Below, one piece after another: positions 15,520-24,257 of a stretch of 64,000 nt of DNA. Under the pieces are notes generated by a model. The model saw only the letters and a list, made by a program, of their open reading frames with translations. It ran no database searches and had not been told where the DNA came from. The DNA comes from Streptomyces griseorubiginosus (GTDB taxonomy: Bacteria; Actinomycetota; Actinomycetes; Streptomycetales; Streptomycetaceae), in NCBI RefSeq assembly GCF_001514195.1, contig NZ_KQ948734.1, forward strand, positions 216,462 to 280,461, given 5' to 3'. A program made the position numbers and the translations under genes. Numbering within the stretch: position 1 is the stretch's first letter; each line of letters starts with the position of its first letter.

Positions 15520-15684
15520 GTGGCTGCCACCGACGTCCGCCCGAAGATCACGCTGGCCTGCGTGGAGTGCAAGGAGCGGAACTACATCACCAAGAAGAAC
15601 CGGCGTAACAACCCGGATCGTATGGAGATGAAGAAGCACTGCCCGCGTTGCAACGCGCACACCGCGCACCGCGAGACGCGATAA
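15520..15684 (+). CDS. rpmG: Ribosomal protein L33 (zinc-binding form)
   Basis: A 54-residue large-subunit protein from GTG 15520, with AAGGAG about ten bases upstream. It keeps both zinc pairs, CVEC (14 and 17) and CPRC (41 and 44), so it is the zinc-ribbon (C+) form, which Streptomyces often complements with a zinc-free paralogue elsewhere. Typical L33 features are [19 protein letters not shown] and a basic C-terminus. It follows tRNA-Thr and tRNA-Met and precedes the MaoC pair, the order also known in mycobacteria (rpmG2, hadA, hadB). Confidence 0.95.
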   Translation: MAATDVRPKITLACVECKERNYITKKNRRNNPDRMEMKKHCPRCNAHTAHRETR

Positions 15685-15786
15685 ATCAGGCTCGTACGCG
15701 AGGCCGTCCCCGAGAGATCGGGGGCGGCCTCGCGTCGTTGAGGGACCCCGTACCGACCAGTAGAGCAAGCAGGAGGTGCCGAGCCC

Positions 15787-16239
15787 ATGGCGCTCGACCA
15801 GTCCTTCGTGGGGCGGACCTACCCGCCCACCGACCCCTATGAGGTGGGCCGGGAGAAGATCCGCGAGTTCGCCGAGGCGGTGGGGGACACCAACCCCGCG
15901 TACACGGACCCGGAAGCCGCCAAGGCGCTCGGCCACGCCGATGTGATCGCCCCGCCGACCTTCGTCTTCTCCATCACCTTCAGGGCGGCCGGACAGGTCG
16001 TCCAGGACCCGCAGCTCGGCCTGGACTACAGCCGTGTGGTGCACGGCGACCAGAAGTTCGCCTACGTCCGCCCGGTCAGGGCCGGCGACCGCCTCACCGT
16101 CACCTCCACCATCGAGGCGATCAAGTCCATGGCGGGCAACGACATCATCGACATCCGCGGCGAGGTCCACGACGAGGCGGGCGAGCACGTCGTGACCGCC
16201 TGGACCAAGCTGGTCGCCCGCGCGGCCGAGGGGGCGTGA
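15787..16239 (+). CDS. MaoC-like (3R)-hydroxyacyl dehydratase subunit, HadA/FAS1-type
   Basis: A 150-residue hot-dog-fold protein with a good ribosome site (AGGAGG) before ATG 15787. It has the N-terminal MaoC layout: MALDQSFVGRTYPPTDPYEV, then the helix REKIREFAEAVGDTNPAY, the loop HADVIAPPTFVFSITF, and GLDYSRVVHGDQKFAYVRPVRAGD. This UPF0336/HadA-like subunit lacks the catalytic hydratase DxxPxH motif and pairs with the next gene, which has it. In mycobacteria HadAB dehydrates 3-hydroxyacyl-ACP in FAS-II. Here the role could be fatty-acid or polyketide-related; the substrate is inferred only. Confidence 0.85.
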   Translation: MALDQSFVGRTYPPTDPYEVGREKIREFAEAVGDTNPAYTDPEAAKALGHADVIAPPTFVFSITFRAAGQVVQDPQLGLDYSRVVHGDQKFAYVRPVRAGDRLTVTSTIEAIKSMAGNDIIDIRGEVHDEAGEHVVTAWTKLVARAAEGA

Positions 16240-16247
16240 CGAGGAAC

Positions 16248-16676
16248 ATGACGGCGAAGATCGCATACGGCGACGTCGAGGTCGGCACCGAGCTGCCCGC
16301 CCAGTCCTTTCCCGTGACCCGTGCCACGCTCGTCCAGTACGCGGGGGCCTCCGGGGACTTCAACCCCATCCACTGGAACGAGAAGTTCGCCAAGGAGGTC
16401 GGGCTGCCGGACGTCATCGCGCACGGCATGTTCACCATGGCCGAGGCGATCCGCGTGGTGACCGACTGGACCGGCGACCCGGGCGCGGTCGTCGAGTACG
16501 GCGTCCGCTTCACCAAGCCCGTCGTCGTCCCCAACGACGACCAGGGCGCCACGATCGAGGTCAGCGCCAAGGTCGCCGCCAAGCTCGACGACAACACGGT
16601 CCGCGTGGACCTCACCGCGACCAGCGCCGGGCAGAAGGTCCTGGGCATGTCGCGAGCGGTCGTACGACTGGCCTGA
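16248..16676 (+). CDS. MaoC-like (3R)-hydroxyacyl dehydratase catalytic subunit, HadB-type
   Basis: A 142-residue protein from ATG 16248, nine bases after the HadA-like gene; GTG 16236 overlapping that stop is possible. It carries the hydratase-2 signature YAGASGDFNPIHWNEKFA (the Asp and His are catalytic in the family), then GLPDVIAHGMFTMAEAIRV and VVEYGVRFTKPVVVP. It should form a heterodimer with the preceding subunit, supplying the active site. The tight spacing supports one operon. A 16-bp hairpin terminator follows. Confidence 0.9.
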   Translation: MTAKIAYGDVEVGTELPAQSFPVTRATLVQYAGASGDFNPIHWNEKFAKEVGLPDVIAHGMFTMAEAIRVVTDWTGDPGAVVEYGVRFTKPVVVPNDDQGATIEVSAKVAAKLDDNTVRVDLTATSAGQKVLGMSRAVVRLA

Positions 16677-16700
16677 GGGCCGAGCCCTCTCCAGAGTGCT

Positions 16701-16741
16701 GATGTAAGGAGCGCCCTCCATGGTGGGGCGCTCCTTACATC
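16701..16741 (+). terminator. Strong hairpin terminator after the MaoC pair
   Basis: A perfect 16-bp stem (GATGTAAGGAGCGCCC at 16701-16716 with its complement at 16726-16741) and a 9-base loop, directly after the hadB-like gene. Confidence 0.75.
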
Positions 16742-16764
16742 CCCTGCTCGACCTGGCGCTTGCC

Positions 16765-16788
16765 AAGTTAGTGATTGAGTACTAACTT
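16765..16788. promoter_or_regulatory. TetR operator upstream of the regulator
   Basis: A perfect inverted repeat AAGTTAGT-N8-ACTAACTT ends six bases before the TetR start codon. The same TTAGT-N8-ACTAA core recurs at 17411-17428 before the MFS gene, so the regulator probably binds both. Confidence 0.7.
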
Positions 16789-16794
16789 AGCTGC

Positions 16795-17364
16795 ATGGCC
16801 AGGATGAGTGCAGAAGAGAGGCGCGAGAGCGTCATCCGCGCGGCGATGATCGAGTTCGCCCGCGGCGGCTACCACGGCACCTCGACCGAGGCGATCGCCA
16901 AGCGGGTCGAGGTCTCGCAGCCGTATCTCTTCCGGCTCTTCCCGGGCAAGAAGGCGATCTTCCTGGCGGCGGCGGAGCGCTGTGTGGAGGACACCATCCG
17001 CACCTTCGAGGAGGCGTCCAAGGGTCTTCAGGGCGAAGAGGCCCTGCACGCCATGGCGGACGCGTACACCCGGATCATCACGGAGCAGCCCGAGCGGCTC
17101 CAGATGCAGATGCAGATGTACGTCGCGGTGAGCTCCGCCGAACAGGAGGGCGACCACGAGTTCGGCGAGGCGGTGCGGACCGGCTGGATGCGGCTGTGGG
17201 ACACCGTCCACCTGCCGCTCGGCGCGGACATCGACGAGACGACGACGTTCCTGGCGTACGGGATGCTGATCAACTGCCTGGTGGCGATGGGGTTCCCGCC
17301 CCAGCACCGGGTCTGGGAAGGGCTCTACCCGTCGGCGCGGATCACCGGCCGGCTGGAGAAATGA
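16795..17364 (+). CDS. TetR-family repressor
   Basis: A 189-residue regulator from ATG 16795; the operator overlaps its leader, so the mRNA may be nearly leaderless. The N-terminal TetR helix-turn-helix (about residues 9-55) is SVIRAAMIEFARGGYHGTST and AIAKRVEVSQPYLFRLFPGK. The C-terminal ligand domain contains a run QMQMQMY. It lies immediately upstream of the MFS gene, and both genes carry the TTAGT-N8-ACTAA site, the classic arrangement of a drug-sensing repressor and its pump. The ligand is unknown. Confidence 0.9.
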   Translation: MARMSAEERRESVIRAAMIEFARGGYHGTSTEAIAKRVEVSQPYLFRLFPGKKAIFLAAAERCVEDTIRTFEEASKGLQGEEALHAMADAYTRIITEQPERLQMQMQMYVAVSSAEQEGDHEFGEAVRTGWMRLWDTVHLPLGADIDETTTFLAYGMLINCLVAMGFPPQHRVWEGLYPSARITGRLEK

Positions 17365-17410
17365 GCTCAGTGGAGCAGGCGTCACGGGCGCCTTTTCATG
17401 ATCGCGAAAC

Positions 17411-17428
17411 TTAGTAATCAATAACTAA
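17411..17428. promoter_or_regulatory. TetR operator upstream of the MFS gene
   Basis: TTAGT-N8-ACTAA, identical in core and spacing to the site at 16765-16788, 26 bases before the transporter start. Confidence 0.65.
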
Positions 17429-17453
17429 TCAAACGGAGCTCGCTGGAGGAGCG

Positions 17454-18914
17454 ATGTCACAGCAAGAGCGAGAACAGGCCCTGCCGACCGCACGCCGCGG
17501 GGGAGCCGTCTGGGCCCTCGTCATCACCAGCGTCGCCGGATTCATGGCGGCCCTCGACAACCTCGTCGTCACCACCGCCCTGCCCTCCATCCGCGAGGAC
17601 CTCGGCGGAGCGCTGCACGACCTCGAATGGACCGTCAGCGCCTACACGCTCACCTTCGCGGTCCTGCTGATGACCGGCGCGGCACTCGGCGACCGCTTCG
17701 GCCGCCGTCGCCTCTTCCTCATCGGCCTCGCGATCTTCACCGGGGCCTCGACCGCCGCGGCCCTGGCCCCCGGCATCGACTCCCTCATCGCCGCCCGCGC
17801 GGTCCAGGGCGTCGGCGCGGCGATCATGATGCCCCTCACGCTCACCCTCCTCACCGCGGCCGTGCCCGCCGCCCGGCGCGGCATGGCGTACGGCATCTGG
17901 GGCGCCGTCAACGGACTCGCCGTCGCCTCCGGCCCGCTGATCGGCGGCAGCCTCACCGAGCACGTCTCCTGGCAGTGGATCTTCTGGCTGAACGTCCCGC
18001 TCGGCCTCGCCCTGCTGCCCCTGGCCCGCCTCCGCCTCGCCGAGTCCCACGGCACCGGCGCCCGCCTCGACATCCCCGGCACGCTGCTCGCCAGCGGCGG
18101 TCTCTTCGGTGTCGTCTACGGCCTGGTCCGCGGCCCGTCCGACGGCTGGACCGACGGGCTGGTCCTGCTCGCCCTGTTCGCCGGCGCCGCCCTGCTCGTG
18201 GCCTTCGTCCTCTACAGCACGCGGGCCAAGAACCCCATGCTCCCCATGCGGCTGTTCCGCTCCCGGGCCTTCTCCGGCATCAACGCGGCCAGCCTCCTGA
18301 TGTTCCTCGGCATGTTCGGCTCGATCTTCCTGCTCAGCCAGTACATGCAGGGCGTCCTCGGCTACTCGCCCACCGAGGCGGGGCTGCGGATGCTGCCCTG
18401 GACCGGTATGCCGATGCTCGTCGCGCCGATCGCCGGGATCCTCTCCGACCGCATCGGCGGGCGCCCCGTCGTCGCCACGGGCCTCTTCTTCCAGGCGGCT
18501 GGCCTCGCGTACCTGGCCTCCGTGGTCACCGTCGACGCGTCCTACGGCTCGCAGCTGCCCGGTCTCATCCTCAGCGGCATCGGCATGGGCCTGTTCTTCG
18601 CCCCCGCGTCCAACCTGGTCATGTCGAGCGTGCGTGCCTCTGAGCAGGGGATCGCGTCCGGTGCCAACAACGCGCTTCGTGAGGTGGGCGGGGCGCTGGG
18701 TATCGCCGTCATGGCGTCGATCTTCTCCGCCCAGGGCGGCTACGAGACCGGCCAGTCCTTTGTGGACGGCCTCCAGCCGGCGCTGGTCACGGGGGCGGGG
18801 GTGGTGGCCGCCGCGGGGGTGGCGGCGCTGCTGATTCCCTCGCGGGGGGCGGTTGCGGCGGATGTGGTGCGGGGGGCTTCTGAGGGGGCGCGGGAGTTGG
18901 AGAGGGTGAGCTGA
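17454..18914 (+). CDS. MFS drug efflux transporter, DHA2 (EmrB/QacA) family
   Basis: A 486-residue membrane protein with GGAGGA before ATG 17454. About 14 hydrophobic helices are visible. Motif A LGDRFGRRRLFLIG follows helix 2, and the antiporter motif C region is VNGLAVASGPLIGG, then SWQWIFWLNVPLGL. The first helix has GFMAALDNLVVTTALPSI, typical of DHA2 pumps. It exports hydrophobic or cationic compounds using the proton gradient. The preceding TetR gene shares its operator and probably controls it. The last 60 bases are unusually rich in G. Confidence 0.9.
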   Translation: MSQQEREQALPTARRGGAVWALVITSVAGFMAALDNLVVTTALPSIREDLGGALHDLEWTVSAYTLTFAVLLMTGAALGDRFGRRRLFLIGLAIFTGASTAAALAPGIDSLIAARAVQGVGAAIMMPLTLTLLTAAVPAARRGMAYGIWGAVNGLAVASGPLIGGSLTEHVSWQWIFWLNVPLGLALLPLARLRLAESHGTGARLDIPGTLLASGGLFGVVYGLVRGPSDGWTDGLVLLALFAGAALLVAFVLYSTRAKNPMLPMRLFRSRAFSGINAASLLMFLGMFGSIFLLSQYMQGVLGYSPTEAGLRMLPWTGMPMLVAPIAGILSDRIGGRPVVATGLFFQAAGLAYLASVVTVDASYGSQLPGLILSGIGMGLFFAPASNLVMSSVRASEQGIASGANNALREVGGALGIAVMASIFSAQGGYETGQSFVDGLQPALVTGAGVVAAAGVAALLIPSRGAVAADVVRGASEGARELERVS

Positions 18915-18965
18915 GTTTTGTGGCGCGACGGTCCCGTCCGGGGAGGGCGGGCCGTTTCGCTTGTG

Positions 18966-19160
18966 TTGGGCTTGGGCGGTGCGCCTATGGGGGTGCCGGG
19001 TTCGGTGGTTTGGCGGGCTGCGGGTGCGTTGTGGCTGGTCGCGCAGTTCCCCGCGCCCCCGCTGCGCTGGGCTTGGGCCGGGCGCCTAGAGGGGTGCCGG
19101 GGTCGGGTGTTCGGCGGGTGCGGGTCCGTCGTGGCTGGTCGCGCAGTTCCCCGCGCCCCT
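18966..19160. repeat. Tandem duplication of about 100 bp carrying a dispersed Streptomyces repeat
   Basis: Two diverged copies (about 18966-19060 and 19068-19160) each end in GTGGCTGGTCGCGCAGTTCC and CCGCGCCCC (19031-19059, 19131-19159). A third partial copy of the core, in reverse orientation (GGGGCGCGGGGAACTGCGC), is at 19512-19530. This element is commonly scattered between Streptomyces genes. The gap 18915-19653 holds no supported gene. Confidence 0.65.
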
Positions 19161-19236
19161 GGGGAGTTGCAGTCCACCTGCGCCGTGACGGGACCGTCAG
19201 CCTCCGCCGCCCCACCCGACCGTCAGCCGCGCGCGC

Positions 19237-19322
19237 CGCTCTCCCCGGACCGTTGGCCGTGCGCGCCCGCTCTCCCCGGGCCGTTGGCCGCGCGCGCCCG
19301 CTCTCCCCGGACCGTTGGCCGC
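19237..19322. repeat. 31-bp tandem repeat, about three copies
   Basis: Copies begin at 19237, 19268 and 19299 with CGCTCTCCCCGG and contain CCGTTGGCCG. They lie upstream of murB in a repeat-rich stretch. Confidence 0.65.
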
Positions 19323-19540
19323 GTACGGCGGGCAGGGGACGGGGTGGGGGGTGTCCGCCCGCAGCGGCCGGCGTCCGGAGCCGAGAACTGATCGAGAGAC
19401 CGAGCCGCCGGACCGAGGACGGATACCCCCCACCCCGGCACCGACCCACAACGCAACCGCACGCGCTACGCACGCCCCCACCGGACCGCAAGAGGCCGCC
19501 GCAGGCCTCCAGGGGCGCGGGGAACTGCGCAAAACGCCCG

Positions 19541-19615
19541 CCCCCACCGAACCCGCAGACAAAGACTCGCCCCCACCGAACCCGCAGACAAAGACCCGCC
19601 CCCACCGAACCCGCA
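19541..19615. repeat. 29-bp tandem repeat, nearly three copies
   Basis: CCCCCACCGAACCCGCA recurs at 19541, 19570 and 19599, ending 39 bases before the murB start codon, so it lies in or near the murB promoter or leader. Confidence 0.65.
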
Positions 19616-19653
19616 CACGAAGCCCCGCCCCCCACCCCCGTACCCTGTACCGC

Positions 19654-20709
19654 GTGCAGGAACGACACGACGCCCCCCTCGCCCCCCTCACCACCTTCCG
19701 CCTGGGCGGCCCCGCCACCCGCCTCGTCACCGCGACGACCGACGCCGAGGTGATCGAAGTCGTCCGTGAGGCCGACCGCACCCGCACCCCCCTCCTCGTC
19801 ATCGGCGGCGGCTCCAACCTCGTCATCGGGGACAAGGGATTCGAGGGCACCGCCCTCGTCATCGGCACCCAGGGCTTCGAACTCTCCGGCACCCACCTGG
19901 AACTCGCCGCCGGTGAGGTGTGGACCGACGCGGTCGCCCGCACCGTCGACGCCGGACTCGCCGGTATCGAGTGCCTCGCCGGCATCCCCGGCTCCGCAGG
20001 CGCGACCCCCATCCAGAACGTCGGCGCCTACGGCCAGGAGGTCTCCTCCACCATCTCCGAGGTCATCGCCTACGACCGCCGCACCGGAGAGACCGTCACC
20101 CTCACCAACGACGAGTGCGCCTTCTCCTACCGCCACAGCCGTTTCAAGGAAGACCCGACCCGGTACGTCGTCCTGCGCGTCCGCTTCGAGCTGGAGGACG
20201 CCCACGGTCTCTCCGCGCCCGTCAAGTACGCCGAGACCGCCCGCACCCTCGGCGTGGAACCCGGCGACCGCGTCCCCCTCGCCGACGCCCGCGAGACCGT
20301 CCTCAAGCTGCGCGCGGGCAAGGGCATGGTCCTGGACCCCGACGACCACGACACCTGGTCGGCCGGCTCCTTCTTCACCAACCCGATCCTCACGGACACC
20401 CAGTTCGCCGAGTTCCACGCGCGCGTGAAGCAGCACCTGGGCGCGGACGCCGAACCCCCCGCCTACCCCGCGGGCGACGGCCACACCAAGACCTCCGCGG
20501 CCTGGCTGATCGACAAGGCCGGGTTCACCAAGGGCTACGGCGACGGCCCCGCCCGTATCTCCACGAAGCACACCCTGGCCCTCACCAACCGCGGCGACGC
20601 GACCACGGAGGACCTCCTGGCCCTCGCCCGAGAGGTCGTGACGGGCGTTCACGAGACCTTCGGCATCACCCTCGTCAACGAGCCCGTGACGGTGGGCGTC
20701 AACCTGTAG
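19654..20709 (+). CDS. murB: UDP-N-acetylenolpyruvoylglucosamine reductase
   Basis: A 351-residue cytosolic flavoprotein that reduces UDP-GlcNAc-enolpyruvate to UDP-MurNAc with NADPH, the second committed step of peptidoglycan synthesis. GTG 19654 was chosen because the family begins near PLAPLTTFRLGGPATRLV; the open frame continues upstream only through repeats. Visible signatures are the FAD-binding LLVIGGGSNLVIGDKGF, the region CLAGIPGSAGATPIQNVGAYG, the catalytic YRHSRFK and the C-terminal AGSFFTNP serine loop and KTSAAWLIDKAGF. Length and motifs are complete. Confidence 0.95.
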   Translation: MQERHDAPLAPLTTFRLGGPATRLVTATTDAEVIEVVREADRTRTPLLVIGGGSNLVIGDKGFEGTALVIGTQGFELSGTHLELAAGEVWTDAVARTVDAGLAGIECLAGIPGSAGATPIQNVGAYGQEVSSTISEVIAYDRRTGETVTLTNDECAFSYRHSRFKEDPTRYVVLRVRFELEDAHGLSAPVKYAETARTLGVEPGDRVPLADARETVLKLRAGKGMVLDPDDHDTWSAGSFFTNPILTDTQFAEFHARVKQHLGADAEPPAYPAGDGHTKTSAAWLIDKAGFTKGYGDGPARISTKHTLALTNRGDATTEDLLALAREVVTGVHETFGITLVNEPVTVGVNL

Positions 20710-20790
20710 AAGGCGGGACGGAAACGGGTTGCGGGTACCCGCACCTGACGGCAACCCTGGGCCCATGACGACCAGGGCCAGGACCCCCTC

Positions 20791-21459
20791 ATGCGGCTGA
20801 ACCTCACCGAGTTCAGACCCCGCACCGGCCCCCGCGAACACCGTGTCGTCCGGCCCCGGCACACCCTGCGCCACACCTCACTGACCGCACCCGAACCGAT
20901 CGGTCTGCTGCTCGGCGACCACGACGGCCTGAAGCAGCTGGCCGGCCTGTTCTCCTTCGCCGCGTACTCGCGCCACACCGTCGTCCACGTCCCGCTGCGG
21001 GAGGGGGTCCCGCCGGACGAGGGGTGGGGCGAGCGCGTCGACCTCGTTCTCGCGCACCACTCGTACGGGCTGCGACCCAGCCGGTGGCCAGCGTTGCGGC
21101 GGGCGCTCAAGGCCGGTACCCCCCTGGCCGTACGCACGGACGAGGCGCGCACGCGCAGAGACGCGGACGCCTTCCTACGGCGACGAGCACGCGCCGATCA
21201 CCGGGACGAGCTGTGGCATGCCACACATGCGCGGACCCTCTTCCTGTTCGGCGACCGGAGCAGCTTCGCCGAGACGGCCATGGGGTGTGCGTACGCGGCG
21301 GGCTGGGGGCCGCGACAGAAGCACGTGGCGGAAGGGCGCTCGGCCCTGATGACCGGAATCCGGCTGAAGGACGGCCCCGGTGGCGGTCACCCCTACGAGG
21401 TGCTCGTCTCGTTCAAGCCCTATCCGCCCTATGCCCACTTCAAGCGCCCGGGTGACTGA
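20791..21459 (+). CDS. Conserved hypothetical protein downstream of murB
   Basis: A 222-residue soluble protein from ATG 20791 with a weak ribosome site. It has an ordinary Streptomyces codon pattern. Segments include RPRHTLRHTSLTAPEPIGLL, LAGLFSFAAYSRHTVVHVPL and a C-terminal EVLVSFKPYPPYAHF. No catalytic motif is recognised. Its end overlaps the convergent adenosine deaminase gene by 20 bases. I recall similar proteins in the same position in other streptomycetes but know of no function. Confidence 0.65.
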   Translation: MRLNLTEFRPRTGPREHRVVRPRHTLRHTSLTAPEPIGLLLGDHDGLKQLAGLFSFAAYSRHTVVHVPLREGVPPDEGWGERVDLVLAHHSYGLRPSRWPALRRALKAGTPLAVRTDEARTRRDADAFLRRRARADHRDELWHATHARTLFLFGDRSSFAETAMGCAYAAGWGPRQKHVAEGRSALMTGIRLKDGPGGGHPYEVLVSFKPYPPYAHFKRPGD

Positions 21460-22480
21460 GCCAGTCGTCCACGCCCGACAACAGCTTCGCCTTCACGTCC
21501 TCCGGTGCCGCCGAGGCCCGGATCGACTGGCGGGCCAGTTCCGCGAGTTCCGGGTCCGTGAAGCCGTGGTACCGCCGGGCGATCTCGTACTGCGCGGCCA
21601 GCCGTGAGCCGAACAGCAGGGGGTCGTCGGCGCCCAGCGCCATCGGCACCCCGGCCTCGAACAGCGTCCGCAGCGGCACGTCCTCCGGCTTCTCGTAGAC
21701 GCCGAGCGCCACGTTCGACGCCGGGCACACCTCGCACGTCACCTGCCGGTCCGCCAGCCGCTTCAGCAGCCGCGGGTCCTCCGCCGCACGCACCCCGTGC
21801 CCGATCCGGTTGGCCTCCAGGTCGTCCAGGCAGTCCCGTACCGACGAGGGGCCGGTCAGCTCACCGCCGTGCGGCGCCGAGAGGAGACCGCCCTCCCGGG
21901 CGATGTGGAAGGCGCGGTCGAAGTCCCTTGCCATGCCCCGGCGTTCGTCGTTCGACAGGCCGAAGCCGACCACGCCCCGGTCCGCGTACCGCACCGCGAG
22001 CCGGGCCAGTGTGCGCGCGTCCAGCGGGTGCTTCATGCGGTTCGCGGCCACCAGCACCCGCATTCCGAGCCCGGTCTCGCGCGAGGTCGTCTCCACCGCG
22101 TCCAGGATGATCTCCAGCGCCGGGATCAGCCCGCCGAGCCGGGGCGCGTACGACGTGGGGTCGACCTGGATCTCCAGCCACCCCGAACCGTCGCGCACGT
22201 CCTCCTCGGCGGCCTCCCGCACCAGCCGCCGGATGTCCTCGGGCTCCCTGACGCACGAGCGGGCGGCGTCGTACAGCCGCTGGAACCGGAACCAGCCCCG
22301 CTCGTCGGTGGCCCGCAGCCTCGGCGGCTCCCCGCTGGTCAGCGCCTCGACCAGCGCCTCGGGCAGTCGTACCCCGTACTTGTCGGCCAGTTCCAGAACC
22401 GTCCCCGGGCGCATCGAGCCGGTGAAATGCAGATGCAGATGGGCTTTCGGCAGCTCAGAGACATCACGTACACGCTCCAT
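21440..22480 (-). CDS. add: Adenosine deaminase family protein
   Basis: A 346-residue zinc hydrolase converting adenosine (or a related amino-purine or aminodeoxy nucleoside) to inosine in purine salvage. Metal ligands sit in KAHLHLHFTGS (residues 13-23). The catalytic Glu and next His are in SAPHGGELTGP; RIGHGV and the Asp pair GADDPLLFGS follow. The LHLHF form and HGGE motif place it in the bacterial adenosine deaminase group, of which Streptomyces carries several. It is convergent with the preceding gene. Confidence 0.88.
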   Translation of the reverse strand: MERVRDVSELPKAHLHLHFTGSMRPGTVLELADKYGVRLPEALVEALTSGEPPRLRATDERGWFRFQRLYDAARSCVREPEDIRRLVREAAEEDVRDGSGWLEIQVDPTSYAPRLGGLIPALEIILDAVETTSRETGLGMRVLVAANRMKHPLDARTLARLAVRYADRGVVGFGLSNDERRGMARDFDRAFHIAREGGLLSAPHGGELTGPSSVRDCLDDLEANRIGHGVRAAEDPRLLKRLADRQVTCEVCPASNVALGVYEKPEDVPLRTLFEAGVPMALGADDPLLFGSRLAAQYEIARRYHGFTDPELAELARQSIRASAAPEDVKAKLLSGVDDWLSHPGA

Positions 22481-22550
22481 TCGCCGATCCTGCCGTACGT
22501 CACGGGCGTCCCGGTACCGCTTTCCCCTTTAGTGGTCTTGCTCGCACAAA

Positions 22551-22587
22551 AAAAGGGACCAGCTCCTCACATGAGGAGCTGGTCCCT
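22551..22587 (-). terminator. Intrinsic terminator of the aminotransferase gene
   Basis: On the minus strand a near-perfect 16-bp stem (AGGGACCAGCTCCTCA and its complement, 22554-22587) is followed by a run of seven or more T, one of the few classical U-tract terminators in the window. Confidence 0.85.
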
Positions 22588-22599
22588 GGTGCGGCGAGC

Positions 22600-23826
22600 T
22601 CAGTCCTGCGCCTCCGCCAGCAGCTTCTGGATCCGGCTGACGCCCTCGACGAGATCCTCGTCACCCAGCGCGTACGACAGCCGCAGATAGCCCGGCGTGC
22701 CGAAGGCCTCGCCCGGGACGACCGCGACCTCGGCCTCCTCCAGGATCAGCGCGGCCAGCTCGACCGAGTCCTGCGGGCGCTTGCCCCGGATCTCCTTGCC
22801 GAGCAGCTCCTTGACCGACGGGTAGGCGTAGAAGGCGCCCTCGGGCTCGGGGCACAGGACGCCGTCGATCTCGTTGAGCATCCGGACGATCGTCTTGCGC
22901 CGGCGGTCGAAGGCCGTGCGCATCTCGGCCACCGCGTCGAGGTTGCCGGAGACCGCGGCGAGGGCGGCGACCTGGGCGACGTTCGACACGTTGGAGGTGG
23001 CGTGCGACTGGAGGTTGGTCGCGGCCTTGACGACGTCCTTCGGGCCGATGATCCAGCCCACCCGCCAGCCGGTCATGGCGTACGTCTTCGCGACACCGTT
23101 GACGACGATGCACTTGTCGCGCAGTTCGGGCAGGAGCGCGGGCAGCGAGGTGAACTTCGCGTCGCCGTAGACGAGGTGCTCGTAGATCTCGTCGGTCAGC
23201 ACCCACAGGCCGTGCTCGACGGCCCAGCGGCCGATCGCCTCCGCGTCGGCCTGGCTGTAGACCGCGCCGGTCGGGTTGGAGGGGGAGACGAAGAGGACGA
23301 CCTTGGTCTTCTCGGTGCGGGCCGCCTCCAGCTGCTCGACGGAGACCCGGTAGCCGGTCGTCTCGTCGGCGACCACCTCCACCGGGACACCGCCGGCCAG
23401 CCGGATCGACTCCGGGTAGGTCGTCCAGTAGGGCGCCGGGACGATGACCTCGTCGCCCGGGTCGAGGATCGCGGCGAAGGCCTCGTAGATCGCCTGCTTG
23501 CCGCCGTTGGTCACCAGGATCTGGGACGGGTCGACCTCGTAGCCGGAGTCGCGCAGCGTCTTCGCGGCGATCGCGGCCTTCAGCTCGGGGAGGCCGCCGG
23601 CCGGCGTGTAGCGGTGGTACTTCGGGTTCGAGCAGGCCTCGATCGCGGCCTGGACGATGTAGTCCGGGGTCGGGAAGTCCGGCTCACCGGCGCCGAAGCC
23701 GATCACCGGACGCCCGGCGGCCTTGAGGGCCTTGGCCTTGGCGTCCACGGCGAGGGTGGCGGACTCGGAGATCGCGCCGACTCGGGCGGAGACCCGGCGC
23801 TCGGTGGGAGGGGTTGCAGCGCTCAT
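22600..23826 (-). CDS. aspC: Aspartate aminotransferase-family PLP enzyme
   Basis: A 408-residue fold-type I aminotransferase (class I, Igamma-like). ATG 23826 matches the usual N-terminus; ATG 23835 three codons upstream is possible. Visible are [15 protein letters not shown], the PLP phosphate loop [12 protein letters not shown], the substrate region [23 protein letters not shown], the PLP lysine in [17 protein letters not shown] and the C-terminal substrate arginine in GYLRLSYAL. It interconverts aspartate and 2-oxoglutarate with oxaloacetate and glutamate. It is transcribed divergently from tRNA-Trp/secE. Confidence 0.92.
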   Translation of the reverse strand: MSAATPPTERRVSARVGAISESATLAVDAKAKALKAAGRPVIGFGAGEPDFPTPDYIVQAAIEACSNPKYHRYTPAGGLPELKAAIAAKTLRDSGYEVDPSQILVTNGGKQAIYEAFAAILDPGDEVIVPAPYWTTYPESIRLAGGVPVEVVADETTGYRVSVEQLEAARTEKTKVVLFVSPSNPTGAVYSQADAEAIGRWAVEHGLWVLTDEIYEHLVYGDAKFTSLPALLPELRDKCIVVNGVAKTYAMTGWRVGWIIGPKDVVKAATNLQSHATSNVSNVAQVAALAAVSGNLDAVAEMRTAFDRRRKTIVRMLNEIDGVLCPEPEGAFYAYPSVKELLGKEIRGKRPQDSVELAALILEEAEVAVVPGEAFGTPGYLRLSYALGDEDLVEGVSRIQKLLAEAQD

Positions 23827-23961
23827 GGGACCCATCGTTCCAGACCGGAAACTCCCCCGGCACACGGGTTTCACAGACTGAACATCGGTTGAACAACCGT
23901 CCGGATTCGGACCGCACGCTGGGCGATCTTCCGTCCCCAAGGCCCGTACGGGCGCTTTCTG

Positions 23962-23991
23962 TTCGACGAGGCGCCGCGGACCACGTACACT
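23962..23991 (+). promoter_or_regulatory. Candidate promoter upstream of tRNA-Trp
   Basis: TTCGAC and TACACT with an 18-base spacer lie 84 bases before the tRNA. The same -10 hexamer is used before rpoB (30655). Confidence 0.45.
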
Positions 23992-24074
23992 CTCACCTCG
24001 TTGGCCTTCAGCAGCCGCCCCGGCAGGTGCACACCGAGCACCTGGTTGGATGCGGTACGTTGGGGGGCACACAA

Positions 24075-24147
24075 AGGGTCGTAGCTCAATTGGTAGAGCA
24101 CCGGTCTCCAAAACCGGCGGTTGGGGGTTCAAGTCCCTCCGGCCCTG
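24075..24147 (+). tRNA. tRNA-Trp (anticodon CCA)
   Basis: Acceptor AGGGTCG pairs with CGGCCCT (one T-G pair), D arm TAGCTCAATTGGTAGAGC, anticodon loop CTCCAAA (CCA), T arm GGTTCAAGTCC. Its place directly before secE is conserved across actinobacteria. Confidence 0.95.
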
Positions 24148-24257
24148 CAACACACACACCTTCGCCAGGATGTGTGCGCATGTACGTACAGCAATGCACC
24201 GCCGTGCGGCTCCAACCGGGCGCGGCACGGCCACGACCCGGGAACAGGTGAGGACGA

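Noticed and set aside
18985..20874. 629-residue minus-strand open frame over murB
   Set aside because: Antisense to murB and to the upstream repeats, with no domain.
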